Below, in pieces: positions 45,610 to 54,925 of a stretch of DNA of 64,000 nt. The translations under genes and the position numbers were made by a program. How positions within the stretch are numbered: the stretch's first letter is position 1; every line of letters starts with the position of its first letter. Source of the DNA: Aliarcobacter lanthieri (lineage in GTDB: Bacteria > Campylobacterota > Campylobacteria > Campylobacterales > Arcobacteraceae); contig NZ_CP053839.1 of assembly GCF_013201625.1 (NCBI RefSeq), positions 124,001 through 188,000 of the forward strand. Direction: 5' to 3'. A model generated the notes under the pieces. The model saw nothing but the letters and a program-made list of their open reading frames with translations, had not been told where the DNA came from and ran no database searches.

Positions 45610-47112
45610 TTATTCTTCAATTTCCCAATCTTTTTGGTTATGCATAATACCTATAAAGGCTGGATCAATATTTTTTATTTTTTTATTTATTGCAGTAATT
45701 CCATCTGGAATATATAAAAATAGATATGGTAAATCATCAGATATAATTTTAAAAATTTCTTTATAAATGATACTTAAATCATCTTTATTTATTGTTCCAC
45801 TACCTTTTTCTATTAGTTCATCTATTTTAGGGTTTTTATAATTTACCAGATTAAACCCACCAAGTTTTGCACTTTTACTATGCCATAATGGATAAGCATC
45901 AGGCATAAGTGCTAAAGACCATCCTAAAAGAATAGTTTCAAAATTTCTAGGATGAACAATTGTATTTAAAAAAGCTTGCCACTCCATAACTCTTATTTTC
46001 ATAGTCACACCAACTTTTGCTAGTTGATACTGTAGAATTTGTGCAGCATTTATTCTTATATCATTTCCTGTATTTGTAATAACTTCAAAGACTAAAGGAT
46101 TTTTTTCATCGTATCCTGCTTCTTCTAAAAGTTTTTTTGCTTTTTCTAAATTTTGTTTTGTTTCTTTTACTTCATCATTATAAGCAAAAGAGTTTGGCAT
46201 AAATGGTCCATTACAAACTTCTCCATAACCAAAGAATAAAATATCTACTAATTCTTGCCTATTTATAGCTAAAGATAATGCTTGTCTTACTTTTTTATCT
46301 TTAAATTTAGGATTTTCAAGATTGAAGCCTAAATAAGAAAAACTAAAACTTGCTTTACTCAAGATATTAAAATTATCTTTAAAATTATCATCGATTTGTT
46401 TTGAAACCTGTATAGGTGTTAATGCTCCAATATCAAGCTTATTTTGTTTTAAATATAAAAAAGAGGTATTTAAATCTGGTAAGAATTTATATAAAATTCT
46501 ATCAATTTTTGGACGACCTTCAAAAAAGTCTTCATTTGCTATAAGTTCTATATCTGAAGCTGTTTTAAATTCTTTTAGCTTATATGAACCAGTTCCTATT
46601 GGATTTTTATTAAAAGAGCTAGTCATTAAATCTTTTTCATCTTTTAAAATATGATAAGGTAGAAGTCCAAACATCCAAATCTCAAGAGCCTTAAAATAAG
46701 GTTTTTTATAATTTATTTCCACAGTTAAATTATCAATTGCTTTTACACTCTCAACTTCTGTAAAATTTGATTTTATAGAGTTAAAAACTTTTGGGTTAAT
46801 TATTTGTTCATAAGTAAAGATTACATCTTGTGAAGTAACTTTTACTTTGTCATGCCATAAAACATTATCTTTTAACTTTATAATTAATTTTGTTGGAGTT
46901 TCAAAATAATATGAAGATGCTATTTCAGTTGTTATATTTCCATTTTTATCATACTTAAAAAGACCATTAAAAAGCCAATCAGATATTTCTGAACTAGCTG
47001 TATCATTTGATAAAATAGGATTCAGCCTACTTGGACTTGAACTCATAGCTAAAGTAAGAGTTGAAGCGTTTAAATATATTAAAAATAGTAGATTAAAAAG
47101 TAAAAATTTCAT
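45610..47112 (-). CDS. Peptide/solute-binding protein of an ABC transporter (SBP family 5)
   Basis: Periplasmic binding protein of the OppA/DppA group, 500 residues from the ATG at 47112, which opens a signal peptide (MKFLLFNLLFLIYLNAST). The longer in-frame start at 47187 has no RBS and lacks a signal. SPSRLNPILSNDTASSEI, RVMEWQAFLNT and LGWSLALMPDAYPLWHS are family segments. The matching permease and ATPase genes are not in the window. An orphan binding protein could serve distant permeases or have a chaperone-like role. The gene precedes the HAD gene by nine bases. Confidence 0.88.
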   Translation of the reverse strand: MKFLLFNLLFLIYLNASTLTLAMSSSPSRLNPILSNDTASSEISDWLFNGLFKYDKNGNITTEIASSYYFETPTKLIIKLKDNVLWHDKVKVTSQDVIFTYEQIINPKVFNSIKSNFTEVESVKAIDNLTVEINYKKPYFKALEIWMFGLLPYHILKDEKDLMTSSFNKNPIGTGSYKLKEFKTASDIELIANEDFFEGRPKIDRILYKFLPDLNTSFLYLKQNKLDIGALTPIQVSKQIDDNFKDNFNILSKASFSFSYLGFNLENPKFKDKKVRQALSLAINRQELVDILFFGYGEVCNGPFMPNSFAYNDEVKETKQNLEKAKKLLEEAGYDEKNPLVFEVITNTGNDIRINAAQILQYQLAKVGVTMKIRVMEWQAFLNTIVHPRNFETILLGWSLALMPDAYPLWHSKSAKLGGFNLVNYKNPKIDELIEKGSGTINKDDLSIIYKEIFKIISDDLPYLFLYIPDGITAINKKIKNIDPAFIGIMHNQKDWEIEE

Positions 47113-47174
47113 ATAGTATTTTATATTATTTTTGCAAAAAATCCCATAAATTGGCTTTAAACTTTTAATTATGA

Positions 47175-47180
47175 TAGAAT
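47175..47180 (+). promoter_or_regulatory. -10 element of tenA
   Basis: TATGATAGAAT with hexamer TAGAAT, 30 bases before the tenA ATG; the RBS is AAGGA. No TPP aptamer lies between. Confidence 0.5.
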
Positions 47181-47209
47181 ATATCAAAATTTAAAAATAA
47201 GGATTTAAA

Positions 47210-47890
47210 ATGTCATTTTCAAGAAATTTAAAAAATAAAGCAAAAAAAGTTTGGGAAGATGGTTATAACCATCCTTTTGTTCAAGAATTAGGAAAAGGAA
47301 CATTAGATAAAGAAAAATTCAAATTTTATTTATTACAAGATTATGTTTACCTTTTAGAATATTCAAAAGTTTTTGCTGCTGCAATGATAAAATCTGAAGA
47401 TGAAGAAATGTTAGCAAGACTTAGTTCTATCCTACATAGTACACTTGTAGATGAAATGCAAGTTCATAGGAAATATATGCAAGAGTTTGGAATTACTAAA
47501 GAGGAAGTAGAAAATGTAAAAGCTTCTTTATTTAATAGAGCTTATACTGCAAATATGTTAGCAGTAGCACAAAAAGGTGACTTAGTAGAAACTTTAGCTA
47601 CAGTATTTCCTTGTGCATGGACATATAGTGATTATGGAAAGAGATTAAAAAAACAATATAAAGATATTTTAGAAAACAACTTTTATAAATCTTGGATAGA
47701 TATGTATTCTGGAGAAGCTTTTGAACAATCATTTGAGTGGTTTTTTGATGCAGTTGATAAATTAGTTGAAAATAAATCACAAGAAGAGAAGGAAAAAATT
47801 GAAGATATTTTTATCTCTAGTGTTGAGTTTGAATATATGTTTTGGGATATGGCATATAAAAAAGAGATGTCATATAACCTTAGTAAATGA
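47210..47890 (+). CDS. tenA: Thiaminase II / aminopyrimidine aminohydrolase (TenA)
   Basis: Salvages thiamine breakdown products by hydrolysing aminomethylpyrimidine. The 226-residue helical protein shows FVQELGKGTLDKEKFKFYLLQDYVYLLEYSKVFAAAMIKS (about 26-64), the catalytic Cys in ATVFPCAWTYSDYGK near 136, and EAFEQSFEWFFDAVDKLVENKS near 167-185. Glu and Tyr residues of the family are present. It complements the thiC locus for thiamine supply. It has no riboswitch of its own but its -10 region matches that of the thiC transcript. Convergent with rpsI. Confidence 0.94.
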   Translation: MSFSRNLKNKAKKVWEDGYNHPFVQELGKGTLDKEKFKFYLLQDYVYLLEYSKVFAAAMIKSEDEEMLARLSSILHSTLVDEMQVHRKYMQEFGITKEEVENVKASLFNRAYTANMLAVAQKGDLVETLATVFPCAWTYSDYGKRLKKQYKDILENNFYKSWIDMYSGEAFEQSFEWFFDAVDKLVENKSQEEKEKIEDIFISSVEFEYMFWDMAYKKEMSYNLSK

Positions 47891-47893
47891 GGC

Positions 47894-47930
47894 ATAAAAA
47901 AAGGAGTGATAAAAACCACTCCTTCGGGGA
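47894..47930 (-). terminator. Rho-independent terminator after rpsI (bidirectional with tenA)
   Basis: AAGGAGTG (47901-47908) pairs with CACTCCTT (47917-47924) around an 8-base loop. On the minus strand it is followed by a run of T, so it ends the rplM-rpsI transcript; on the plus strand it is 10 bases after the tenA stop. Confidence 0.85.
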
Positions 47931-47949
47931 AAATAAAGAAAAATACCAA

Positions 47950-48339
47950 TTATCTTTTTGAGAATTGAGAAGATTTTCTTGCTTTTTTCTTTCCGTATTT
48001 TTTTCTTTCAACACTTCTAGCATCTCTAGTTAATAAACCATGAGGTTTTAAAATAGTTCTAAATTGCTCATCAAAAGCAACTAAAGCTCTTGAAATTCCG
48101 TGTCTTGCAGCGTCTGCTTGAGCAGAGTATCCACCACCTAATGTTTTAACAATAACATTTACTGATGCTTCTTGTTTTGCTACTTGTAATGGTTGTAAAA
48201 CTCTTTTTTTGATAGACTCATGACCACCTAACCAAGCGTCTAGAGTTTGTCCATTAACTGTTAATTGTCCATTTCCTGACTCTAACCATACTTTTGCTAT
48301 TGCAGTTTTTCTTCTTCCAGTTGCATATACTTTTGCCAT
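47950..48339 (-). CDS. rpsI: Ribosomal protein S9
   Basis: Small-subunit ribosomal protein, 129 residues, ending [12 protein letters not shown], the basic tail that reaches the tRNA-binding P site. The conserved segments [28 protein letters not shown] and [20 protein letters not shown] are visible. It follows rplM by five bases, the conserved L13-S9 pair. Its terminator follows. Confidence 0.99.
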   Translation of the reverse strand: MAKVYATGRRKTAIAKVWLESGNGQLTVNGQTLDAWLGGHESIKKRVLQPLQVAKQEASVNVIVKTLGGGYSAQADAARHGISRALVAFDEQFRTILKPHGLLTRDARSVERKKYGKKKARKSSQFSKR

Positions 48340-48344
48340 TACTA

Positions 48345-48764
48345 TTATCCTTTAATTTGAGCAGTATGAGGGTGTTCACTTCCTGCATATACTTTTAATT
48401 TTTTTAACATAGCTTTACCAAGAGTAGTTTTTGGAAGCATACCTCTAGTAGCTAATTTATACAGTTTTTCAGGGTTTTTTTCAATCATATCTGACATTTT
48501 GTGAGTTTTTGTACTTCCAAAATAACCTGAGTGTGTATAGTAGTTTTTCTCTTCTAATTTAGCACCAGTAAATTTAGCTTTACTTGCATTGATGATTATT
48601 ACATAATCTCCACAATCAACGTTTGGTGTAAAACAAGGTTTATTTTTTCCTCTTAATATTGTAGCAACTTCAGTAATAACTCTTCCGAATACTTTACCTT
48701 CTGCATCTACTACAACCCAAGATCTTTCGATTTCGTTGGCTTTAGCCATTTGAGTAAATTTCAT
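48345..48764 (-). CDS. rplM: Ribosomal protein L13
   Basis: Large-subunit protein of 139 residues. The segments [49 protein letters not shown] and [46 protein letters not shown] are diagnostic. GGGAG is well placed before the ATG. It is the first gene of the operon, with promoter sequence in the 75 bases before the phoR stop. Confidence 0.99.
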   Translation of the reverse strand: MKFTQMAKANEIERSWVVVDAEGKVFGRVITEVATILRGKNKPCFTPNVDCGDYVIIINASKAKFTGAKLEEKNYYTHSGYFGSTKTHKMSDMIEKNPEKLYKLATRGMLPKTTLGKAMLKKLKVYAGSEHPHTAQIKG

Positions 48765-48839
48765 TTATTAACTCCCTTTCTTTAATGAGTTGGAATAATA
48801 TTTAACTATTCCTTTTATATAGCTTAAATTAAGTAAGTT

Positions 48840-50225
48840 TTAATGATAAATTATAAATTTTGATCCAATATCTGATTGAGATTCTATTTCCAGTTTAAAA
48901 TTATGTAATTTTATAATAGATTGAACGATAAACAACCCTAATCCTAAAGAGTTATTCCATTCATTGTTTGAAACTCTATAAAATTTCTTTTTAATTTTTT
49001 CTAAGTCTTCTTTGCTTATACCAATACCTTTATCAATTATTGCAATATAATTTTCTGAAATCTCAACTAAGATATCTTCATTAGAGTATTTTAAAGCATT
49101 TTCTATTAAGTTTGATATTGCTATAGAAAATAATGTTTCATCAACTTTTAAAGAAATATCATTACCAATTACTTTTATTTCTCTGTCTTTATACTTAACT
49201 TTTAAATCACTTATACAATTTTCTAAAATCTTTTTTATAGAGTTTGAAGTTAAAACAAGTTCTTGTTTTTGTTCTTGTAATTTTAAAGTAAGTCTTAATT
49301 TATCTATAATTTGAGACATTTTATTTGAGTTTGAGAAAATCTTATTTAAAAATTTTAGTTTCATATCTTTTGGCATATCTTTATCATTCATTAAAGTTTG
49401 ACTATATCCAGAAATAATTGCAATTGGATTTTTAAACTCATGTGAAATAGCAGAAATAATATCATCTTTTTGTCTATTTGCAATAGTTAGTTTTGCTGTA
49501 TGTTTAGCTTTTGCCTTCTCTTTTTTATATAGTTTTATAGCTACTTTATTTAGAAGTTTTGCAATCTTATAAAATTCAAAAGTATAGTTTGATCTTAAAA
49601 AAATAGGTTTTCTTTTTTTTGATAATTCTTTTAAGAAGTTTAGGATTAAATCTGTTTCTTTTTTTATTTTAATACTTATAAAATATGTGGATAAAAATGC
49701 AATAAAAAGAAATATAGTTATATAAGCAAAGATTTCTAAAGTTAATTTCATAAAATTATCAGTAATTTTATGAGTATAATCAGCCATTCTTATATAAAAT
49801 ATTTTATCATTTATTGTAGTTGTTTTCGCGACATACAAAAGTTCTTTATCTAAAGTTTCAGATTTTCTAGTATCCCTTCCAATTCCTATATTTTTTGCTT
49901 CTATTATCTCTGTTCTAGTTATATGATTATTTATTCCATCTAAATTCTTATGACTTTCTGCAATAACATAACCATCTTCATCAATTAAAGATATTCTTAA
50001 ACTTAGTTTTTCACTTAAATCTTTTACTATATTTCTTATAGTATCAATATTTTGTGAGTTTTCTATTACAACAATTAAGGTATCAATATTCTGGATAAGA
50101 TTTTTTTCTATTTGATTTAAATATAAAGTTCTTGCCCAAAAATATGTAAGTAACGTTACAGTTATTAAGATAGCTACAAATATTGTAAGGTATGTTCGTA
50201 AGAATAGTTGATGAATTTTTAGCAA
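48840..50225 (-). CDS. Phosphate-responsive sensor histidine kinase (PhoR-like)
   Basis: Membrane histidine kinase of 461 residues. It has a span at about 11-30, a periplasmic region of about 120 residues (LSEKLSLRISLIDEDGYVIAESHKNLDG), a second span at about 162-184, and a cytoplasmic part. The HisKA His is in AISHEFKNPIAIISGYS near 265; the HATPase motifs are SNLIENALKYS (N), DKGIGISKED (G1) and LGLGLFIVQSI (G2). Position beside a PhoB-like regulator and the pst genes indicates control of phosphate uptake. The start is a TTG at 50225 overlapping the regulator stop; no good RBS is visible. Confidence 0.88.
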   Translation of the reverse strand: MLKIHQLFLRTYLTIFVAILITVTLLTYFWARTLYLNQIEKNLIQNIDTLIVVIENSQNIDTIRNIVKDLSEKLSLRISLIDEDGYVIAESHKNLDGINNHITRTEIIEAKNIGIGRDTRKSETLDKELLYVAKTTTINDKIFYIRMADYTHKITDNFMKLTLEIFAYITIFLFIAFLSTYFISIKIKKETDLILNFLKELSKKRKPIFLRSNYTFEFYKIAKLLNKVAIKLYKKEKAKAKHTAKLTIANRQKDDIISAISHEFKNPIAIISGYSQTLMNDKDMPKDMKLKFLNKIFSNSNKMSQIIDKLRLTLKLQEQKQELVLTSNSIKKILENCISDLKVKYKDREIKVIGNDISLKVDETLFSIAISNLIENALKYSNEDILVEISENYIAIIDKGIGISKEDLEKIKKKFYRVSNNEWNNSLGLGLFIVQSIIKLHNFKLEIESQSDIGSKFIIYH

Positions 50226-50893
50226 AATATATAACCTTCACCTCTAACAGATTTTATATATTTTTTTTCACTTTTTGGATCAATTTTTGTTTTTAATCGT
50301 TTGATAGCAACATTTACAGTTTTTTCTTTTTTATCTAACGAGTCTTCCCAAACTTTTTCTAATAAATACTCTCTTGAAAGTAGAATATCTTTATTCTTTA
50401 TAAACTCTAATAACAAATTTGATTCAAGTTGAGTTAGTTCTATCTCTTTATTATTTATATAAAACTGTTTGTTAGCAAAATTGTATAAAATATCTCTTAC
50501 TTTTAAAACTTCTATCTCTTTTGAAGTTCTTTTTAATACAGCTTTTACTCTTGCACAAAGTTCTTTTAGATTAAAAGGTTTTGTAATATAATCATCTGCA
50601 TAAGAATTGAAACCATCAATAATATCTTCATCTTTGTCTTTTGCAGTTACATAAATAACTGGTGTAGAGTAACCATCTTTTTTTATATTATTTATAAAGC
50701 TAGTTCCTTCTATTCCACTTAGATTTCTATCCATTAATATTAAATCAATAGTTTCTTCTTCTAAAACTTTTTTTACATTATCATTTATAGATAAAAAACC
50801 TATTGTTTCATATCCTTCTTTTTGTAATGTATATTCAAGAAGTTCTAACATATCTTCTTCATCTTCTATTATCAAAATTAGTTTACTGTTCAT
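50219..50893 (-). CDS. PhoB-like response regulator
   Basis: OmpR/PhoB-type regulator of 224 residues. The receiver shows ILIIEDEEDMLELLEYT, the phosphoacceptor Asp near 54 in LILMDRNLSGIEG, IYVTAKDKDEDI and DDYITKPFN. The winged-helix output ends EKTVNVAIKRLKTKI and SVRGEGYIFC. The ATG overlaps the psiE stop (ATGA). I infer that it binds the 11-bp-repeat boxes before pstS and pstC. In Campylobacter the equivalent pair is called PhosS/PhosR. Confidence 0.9.
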   Translation of the reverse strand: MNSKLILIIEDEEDMLELLEYTLQKEGYETIGFLSINDNVKKVLEEETIDLILMDRNLSGIEGTSFINNIKKDGYSTPVIYVTAKDKDEDIIDGFNSYADDYITKPFNLKELCARVKAVLKRTSKEIEVLKVRDILYNFANKQFYINNKEIELTQLESNLLLEFIKNKDILLSREYLLEKVWEDSLDKKEKTVNVAIKRLKTKIDPKSEKKYIKSVRGEGYIFC

Positions 50894-51312
50894 TGTATCT
50901 CATCTGTTTTTTTTTCATTTAATGGAGAGAATTTGATAGCTAATATTCTAAAAATAAAGAATATAAATATAACTAAAAGTAAAAAAACAATATCAAAATA
51001 CTCTCGATTCTTATTTGTAGCTAGAATTATAACTTCTCTTATTAAAAAAATGATAAAAATATCAATTACATATCTAAGTCTTAAAGTTTCTTTTTTGATA
51101 AAGTCGGAAATCATCTTTACAACTTCCATAATCACAATAAATTCTAACATTAAAATTATTGCTTTATAGAAGTCGTGTCCTGCAACAAGTATCGTAAAAA
51201 AGATAATTGTTGCAACTAAAACTTCAAAATTGGAGCTAAAATATTTTGAGATCTTTTTGATGGCTTTTTTAAAATGTCTAATATAAAAAATTTCAGAATT
51301 ATGACTGTTCAA
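50890..51312 (-). CDS. PsiE family membrane protein (phosphate-starvation-inducible)
   Basis: Integral membrane protein, about 140 residues, similar to PsiE: spans near 30-48, 53-75, 85-100 and 110-130 with HDFYKAIILMLEFIVIMEVVKMISDFIKKETLRLRYVIDIFIIFLIREVIIL. The track frame begins with a TTG at 51351, but that would overlap phoU by 53 bases; the TTG at 51312 (after GGAG) gives a smaller overlap and I prefer it. Its function is unknown even in E. coli, where it is phosphate-starvation induced. Its place inside the pho operon, between phoU and phoB, supports a phosphate role. Confidence 0.75.
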   Translation of the reverse strand: MNSHNSEIFYIRHFKKAIKKISKYFSSNFEVLVATIIFFTILVAGHDFYKAIILMLEFIVIMEVVKMISDFIKKETLRLRYVIDIFIIFLIREVIILATNKNREYFDIVFLLLVIFIFFIFRILAIKFSPLNEKKTDEIQ

Positions 51313-51967
51313 TATCTCCACCAACTTGTGCAAATTGTAGCAATCTTGCAATAGATACTGCTCTATCAGCTATTTTTTCTAATCTTCTTAAACTACTTAA
51401 AATATCAAAATACTCTTTTGATAAATCAAGTTTTTTTGAGATAAGTTTTAAAATATTTTTTTCTATCATAAGATATAAATCATCTGTTTTACTCTCTTCA
51501 ACAACAACTCTATGATATTTCTCTTCTATTTGTTTTTCATCTTTCTCATCTATAATAGAAGTTGCAGTTTGCAAAGATAATAAAGCGGATTTTAATAGAG
51601 GAATAGTGTACTCTAATATAATATTTGTATCTAAATCACTTGAGTATGATTTTTTAAACATTTTTGCAAAATCTTTTGTATTTGCAGCAGTTCTTGCTAA
51701 CTCATTTGTGATTTTTAAAAAAGATACTAATCTTCTTAAATCTTTTGCTTCAGGTGTATATAAAGCCATTGTTCCAACAATAATATTGTCTATTTCATTT
51801 GATTTTATAAGAGTTTTTTTCTCACTAATTTCTACATTACTTAAATCTTCAATTTTTCTATCATTCAATGCTTTTAAACAAACCTCTAAAGCCTCAATTA
51901 CAGAAAATCCTATCTGTTTTACTTCTTCTTTTACTGTTGCTAGTTTTATTTCATATGGTTTTAACAT
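51299..51967 (-). CDS. phoU: Phosphate uptake regulator PhoU
   Basis: Peripheral helical protein (222 residues) that links the Pst transporter to the PhoR kinase and represses phosphate uptake genes in phosphate plenty. Two repeats of three-helix bundles are visible: AVKEEVKQIGFSVIEALEVCLKALNDRK and LRLLVSFLKITNELARTAANTKDFAKMF-like segments, with the second repeat ending RLEKIADRAVSIARLL. The PhoU signature Asp/Glu metal patches (EIDNIIVGTMALYTPEAKDLRRLVSF, KTDDLYLMI) are present. It overlaps the pstB stop by one base. Confidence 0.93.
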   Translation of the reverse strand: MLKPYEIKLATVKEEVKQIGFSVIEALEVCLKALNDRKIEDLSNVEISEKKTLIKSNEIDNIIVGTMALYTPEAKDLRRLVSFLKITNELARTAANTKDFAKMFKKSYSSDLDTNIILEYTIPLLKSALLSLQTATSIIDEKDEKQIEEKYHRVVVEESKTDDLYLMIEKNILKLISKKLDLSKEYFDILSSLRRLEKIADRAVSIARLLQFAQVGGDIEQS

Positions 51968-52737
51968 TATCCAAATCTCCCTGTTATATAATCTTCTGTT
52001 TTTTTATTGTGTGGATTAACAAAAATAGTTTCTGTTATATCGTATTCTATTAATTTTCCTAAATGGAAAAATGCCGTATAATCAGCAACACGTGCCGCTT
52101 GTTGCATATTGTGAGTTACTGTAATGATTGTATAATCTTGTTTTAATTCAAGCATTAAAGCTTCAATTTTTTCTGTTGAAATAGGGTCTAATGCACTTGT
52201 TGGTTCGTCCATTAGAATAATTTCTGGCTTGATAGCAATTGTTCTTGCTATACAAAGTCTTTGTTGCTGACCACCTGAAAGTGAAGTTCCTGGTTGTTGT
52301 AATTTATCTTTTACTTCATTCCAAAGTCCAGATTTTATTAAAGAAGTTTCAACTAATGCATCACACTCTTTTCCTTTTTTTACAAGTCCATGTTTTAATG
52401 GTGCATAAGCAACATTATCATAAATTGATTTTGGAAAAGGATTTGGTTGTTGAAAAACCATTCCAACTCTTTTTCTAACACTTACTTCATCTACATCTTT
52501 ATCATAAATATTTTTTTTATCTATAATAATTTGTCCATCTATCTTAACTATTGGAATTAAGTCATTCATTCTGTTTATACATCTTAAAAATGTTGATTTA
52601 CCACAACCAGAAGGTCCTATTAAAGCTGTAATTTTATTTTCATATAAATCTACATTTATATCAAATAAAGCTTGATTTGAACCATAAAATAGATTTAAAT
52701 CTTTTACATCTATTTTTGATTTTATTTGTGTACTCAT
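51967..52737 (-). CDS. pstB: Phosphate ABC transporter ATPase
   Basis: ATPase of the high-affinity phosphate importer, 256 residues. Walker A is [20 protein letters not shown] near 37, Q-loop [21 protein letters not shown] near 90, signature [40 protein letters not shown] and the switch His in [21 protein letters not shown] is the usual C-terminal end. All are diagnostic of PstB. It follows pstA with a 10-base gap. Confidence 0.98.
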   Translation of the reverse strand: MSTQIKSKIDVKDLNLFYGSNQALFDINVDLYENKITALIGPSGCGKSTFLRCINRMNDLIPIVKIDGQIIIDKKNIYDKDVDEVSVRKRVGMVFQQPNPFPKSIYDNVAYAPLKHGLVKKGKECDALVETSLIKSGLWNEVKDKLQQPGTSLSGGQQQRLCIARTIAIKPEIILMDEPTSALDPISTEKIEALMLELKQDYTIITVTHNMQQAARVADYTAFFHLGKLIEYDITETIFVNPHNKKTEDYITGRFG

Positions 52738-52747
52738 ATTTTTCCTT

Positions 52748-53935
52748 TTACCATTTTACTTCTAGTTTTTTTCTCAAATAAATTGCAATTGCATTTAATG
52801 AGATTAATATTGTTAATAACACCAAAATACCTGCTGCAGTTTTTTCTATATACATACCCTCTGGCATTCCAGCCCAAGTAAATAGTTGTGCTGGCATAAC
52901 TGTTGCAGCTTGTGTAACCATAGATGGAGCATCTGGAATAAATGCAATCATTCCTATAATAATAAGTGGAGCAGTTTCTCCCATAGCTTGTGCTAAACCT
53001 ATAATTGAACCAGTTAATATCCCTGGAAAGGCTAATGGTAATACATGGTCTCGCGTTACTTGAATTTTATTTAATCCTAAACCATATCCAGCTTGTCTAA
53101 TACTATCTGGAACTGCTCTTAATGCTGCCCTTGAACTAACAATTATAATTGGTAAAGTCATAAGAGCTAAAGTTAATCCTCCTACAAGTGGAGAACTTCT
53201 TGGCATTCCAAAAAGATTTATAAATATAGCAAGACCTAAAAGTCCAAATAAAATAGATGGAATTGCTGCAAGGTTATTGATGTTTATCTCTATAAATCTT
53301 GTAAATTTATTATCTCCAGCAAACTCTTCAAGATATATTGCAGTCATAACACCTATTGGAAATGCCACTAGCATTGTTATAATTAATGTTAAGATAGAAC
53401 CAACAACTGATGAGAAAATACCAGCATATTCAGGAATTTTTGAATCCCCATTTAAAAAGAATAAAGAGTTAAATCTTTTTTCTATTAGTCCTTTTGCATA
53501 AAGTTCATCAACAATCGCTATATCTTTATCTTTCAAATTATGGTTGTGATTTTTGATATATTGGTCAACTTGGTGGTTTGTTAAAATCCAAAGATTTTGA
53601 GTTGTATCTTTATATTGTGGATTTTTTTCCAATAATTTTGGTAAATCTCTTAAAGCTGCTCTAGAAACTATAGTTCTAAATTCACTTGGAACTGCTAATC
53701 TTGTATCATCTAATGTTTGTTCATTGAAAGTTACATCAACTTTTACAAAAGCTATATTAAATGCTGGAAGTCCTTTATTTATCATATCAAAAAGGAAAAA
53801 TGCCAAAAATGCTACGGAAAATATTAAAGAAGTTATAGTAAACTTTTTGAATCTTCTTGCACTTGCATGTCTTCTTCTTAAAGTTGGGTCATAAAATGGA
53901 TTGTTCTGTTTATTTTTCTTATTTCTTTTTATCAT
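52748..53935 (-). CDS. pstA: Phosphate ABC transporter permease PstA (long form)
   Basis: Permease of 395 residues, about 100 longer than E. coli PstA. After a basic N-terminus ([17 protein letters not shown]) comes a first span (about 33-52), then a long periplasmic insertion (about 60-165, [30 protein letters not shown]), then the usual five spans. The permease loop with EEF-like and [41 protein letters not shown] is present. The overlap with pstC is ATGA. The insertion is seen in other pst operons of this phylum (my recollection). Confidence 0.93.
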   Translation of the reverse strand: MIKRNKKNKQNNPFYDPTLRRRHASARRFKKFTITSLIFSVAFLAFFLFDMINKGLPAFNIAFVKVDVTFNEQTLDDTRLAVPSEFRTIVSRAALRDLPKLLEKNPQYKDTTQNLWILTNHQVDQYIKNHNHNLKDKDIAIVDELYAKGLIEKRFNSLFFLNGDSKIPEYAGIFSSVVGSILTLIITMLVAFPIGVMTAIYLEEFAGDNKFTRFIEININNLAAIPSILFGLLGLAIFINLFGMPRSSPLVGGLTLALMTLPIIIVSSRAALRAVPDSIRQAGYGLGLNKIQVTRDHVLPLAFPGILTGSIIGLAQAMGETAPLIIIGMIAFIPDAPSMVTQAATVMPAQLFTWAGMPEGMYIEKTAAGILVLLTILISLNAIAIYLRKKLEVKW

Positions 53936-54864
53936 AATGTATTCACTTTATATTTTTCTTTAAATTTTCTTATCAATGACAATGAAATCATATTTAAAAT
54001 CAAAGTTACGATAAATAGCACCAAACCTAAAGCAAAGGCTGAAAGTGTTTCTGGTGAGTTAAACTCAAAATCTCCAACTAAAGAGTTAACAATTGTAACG
54101 GTAACAGTTGTCATGTCTTCAAGTGGATTGATAGATAAATTTGGTCTAAGACCTGCTGCCATAACAACAATCATTGTTTCTCCTAAAGCTCTTGATAAAG
54201 CTAAAAGACATGCAGAAATAATCCCTGGCATAGCTGATGGCAAAACTATATTTTTGATAGTTTCTCCATGTGTCATACCTAAACCAAATGCTGCTTTTCT
54301 TTGACTATCTGGAACAGCTCGGATAACATCATCAGAAAGTGATGAAACTAAAGGAATTATCATAATACCCATAACTACTCCTGAAGCTAATGCACTATTA
54401 AATGTCGCATCAAGTCCAAAAAAGTTTGCTGCTTTTACAACAAATGGAGCTACTGTAATAGCTGCAAAGAAACCATAAACTACTGTTGGAATTCCTGCAA
54501 GAACTTCCAAAATAGGTTTTAAATAATCTCTTAATCTAGGACTTGCATATTCACTCATATAAATAGCACTCCCAAGTCCAATAGGGATAGCAACTAGCAA
54601 TGCTATAATTGTAATTACAAATGTTCCTGCAAAAATAGGTAATGCACCGAATTTACTATTGGCAGTTCCTGGAGTCCATTCTGTTCCAGTTAAAAAGTAC
54701 CAAAAGCTTCTTAATTTAAAGAACTCTACTGCTTCAAACAAAATTGAAAATAAAATCCCAAAAGTTGTTAAAATAGAGATAGCAGCTGCAAAAATCAAAG
54801 CAGATTTTATAAGCTTTTCATTTAGTTCTCTTCGTTTTTTTTGTGATTGAAAACTACTCAACAA
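53932..54864 (-). CDS. pstC: Phosphate ABC transporter permease PstC
   Basis: Inner-membrane permease of 310 residues with six spans. FILTTFGILFSILFEAVEFF-type first span near 25-45, GTEWTPGTANSKFGALPIFAGTF near 62-85, EYASPRLRDYLKPILEVLAGIPTVVYGF near 127-150, and the loop SDDVIRAVPDSQRKAAFGLGMTHGETI near 190. The start is a TTG at 54864 (AAGG upstream, CGTATT between). It has its own promoter with a Pho-box-like element just behind the EAL gene. Confidence 0.95.
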   Translation of the reverse strand: MLSSFQSQKKRRELNEKLIKSALIFAAAISILTTFGILFSILFEAVEFFKLRSFWYFLTGTEWTPGTANSKFGALPIFAGTFVITIIALLVAIPIGLGSAIYMSEYASPRLRDYLKPILEVLAGIPTVVYGFFAAITVAPFVVKAANFFGLDATFNSALASGVVMGIMIIPLVSSLSDDVIRAVPDSQRKAAFGLGMTHGETIKNIVLPSAMPGIISACLLALSRALGETMIVVMAAGLRPNLSINPLEDMTTVTVTIVNSLVGDFEFNSPETLSAFALGLVLFIVTLILNMISLSLIRKFKEKYKVNTL

Positions 54865-54891
54865 AATACGCCTTTGTATTGAATTTATGGA

Positions 54892-54923
54892 ATTCTAAAA
54901 AAGATTTATTACATTTGAGTTAC
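54892..54923 (-). promoter_or_regulatory. Pho-box-like promoter of pstC
   Basis: Read on the minus strand: GTAAC (54923-54919), then TGTAAT starting 10 bases later (GTAA repeats at an 11-bp period), 10 bases, then the -10 TAGAATTC. The layout is identical in spacing to the pstS element at 57806-57837. The EAL gene stop codon is just before it. Confidence 0.75.
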
Positions 54924-54925
54924 AT

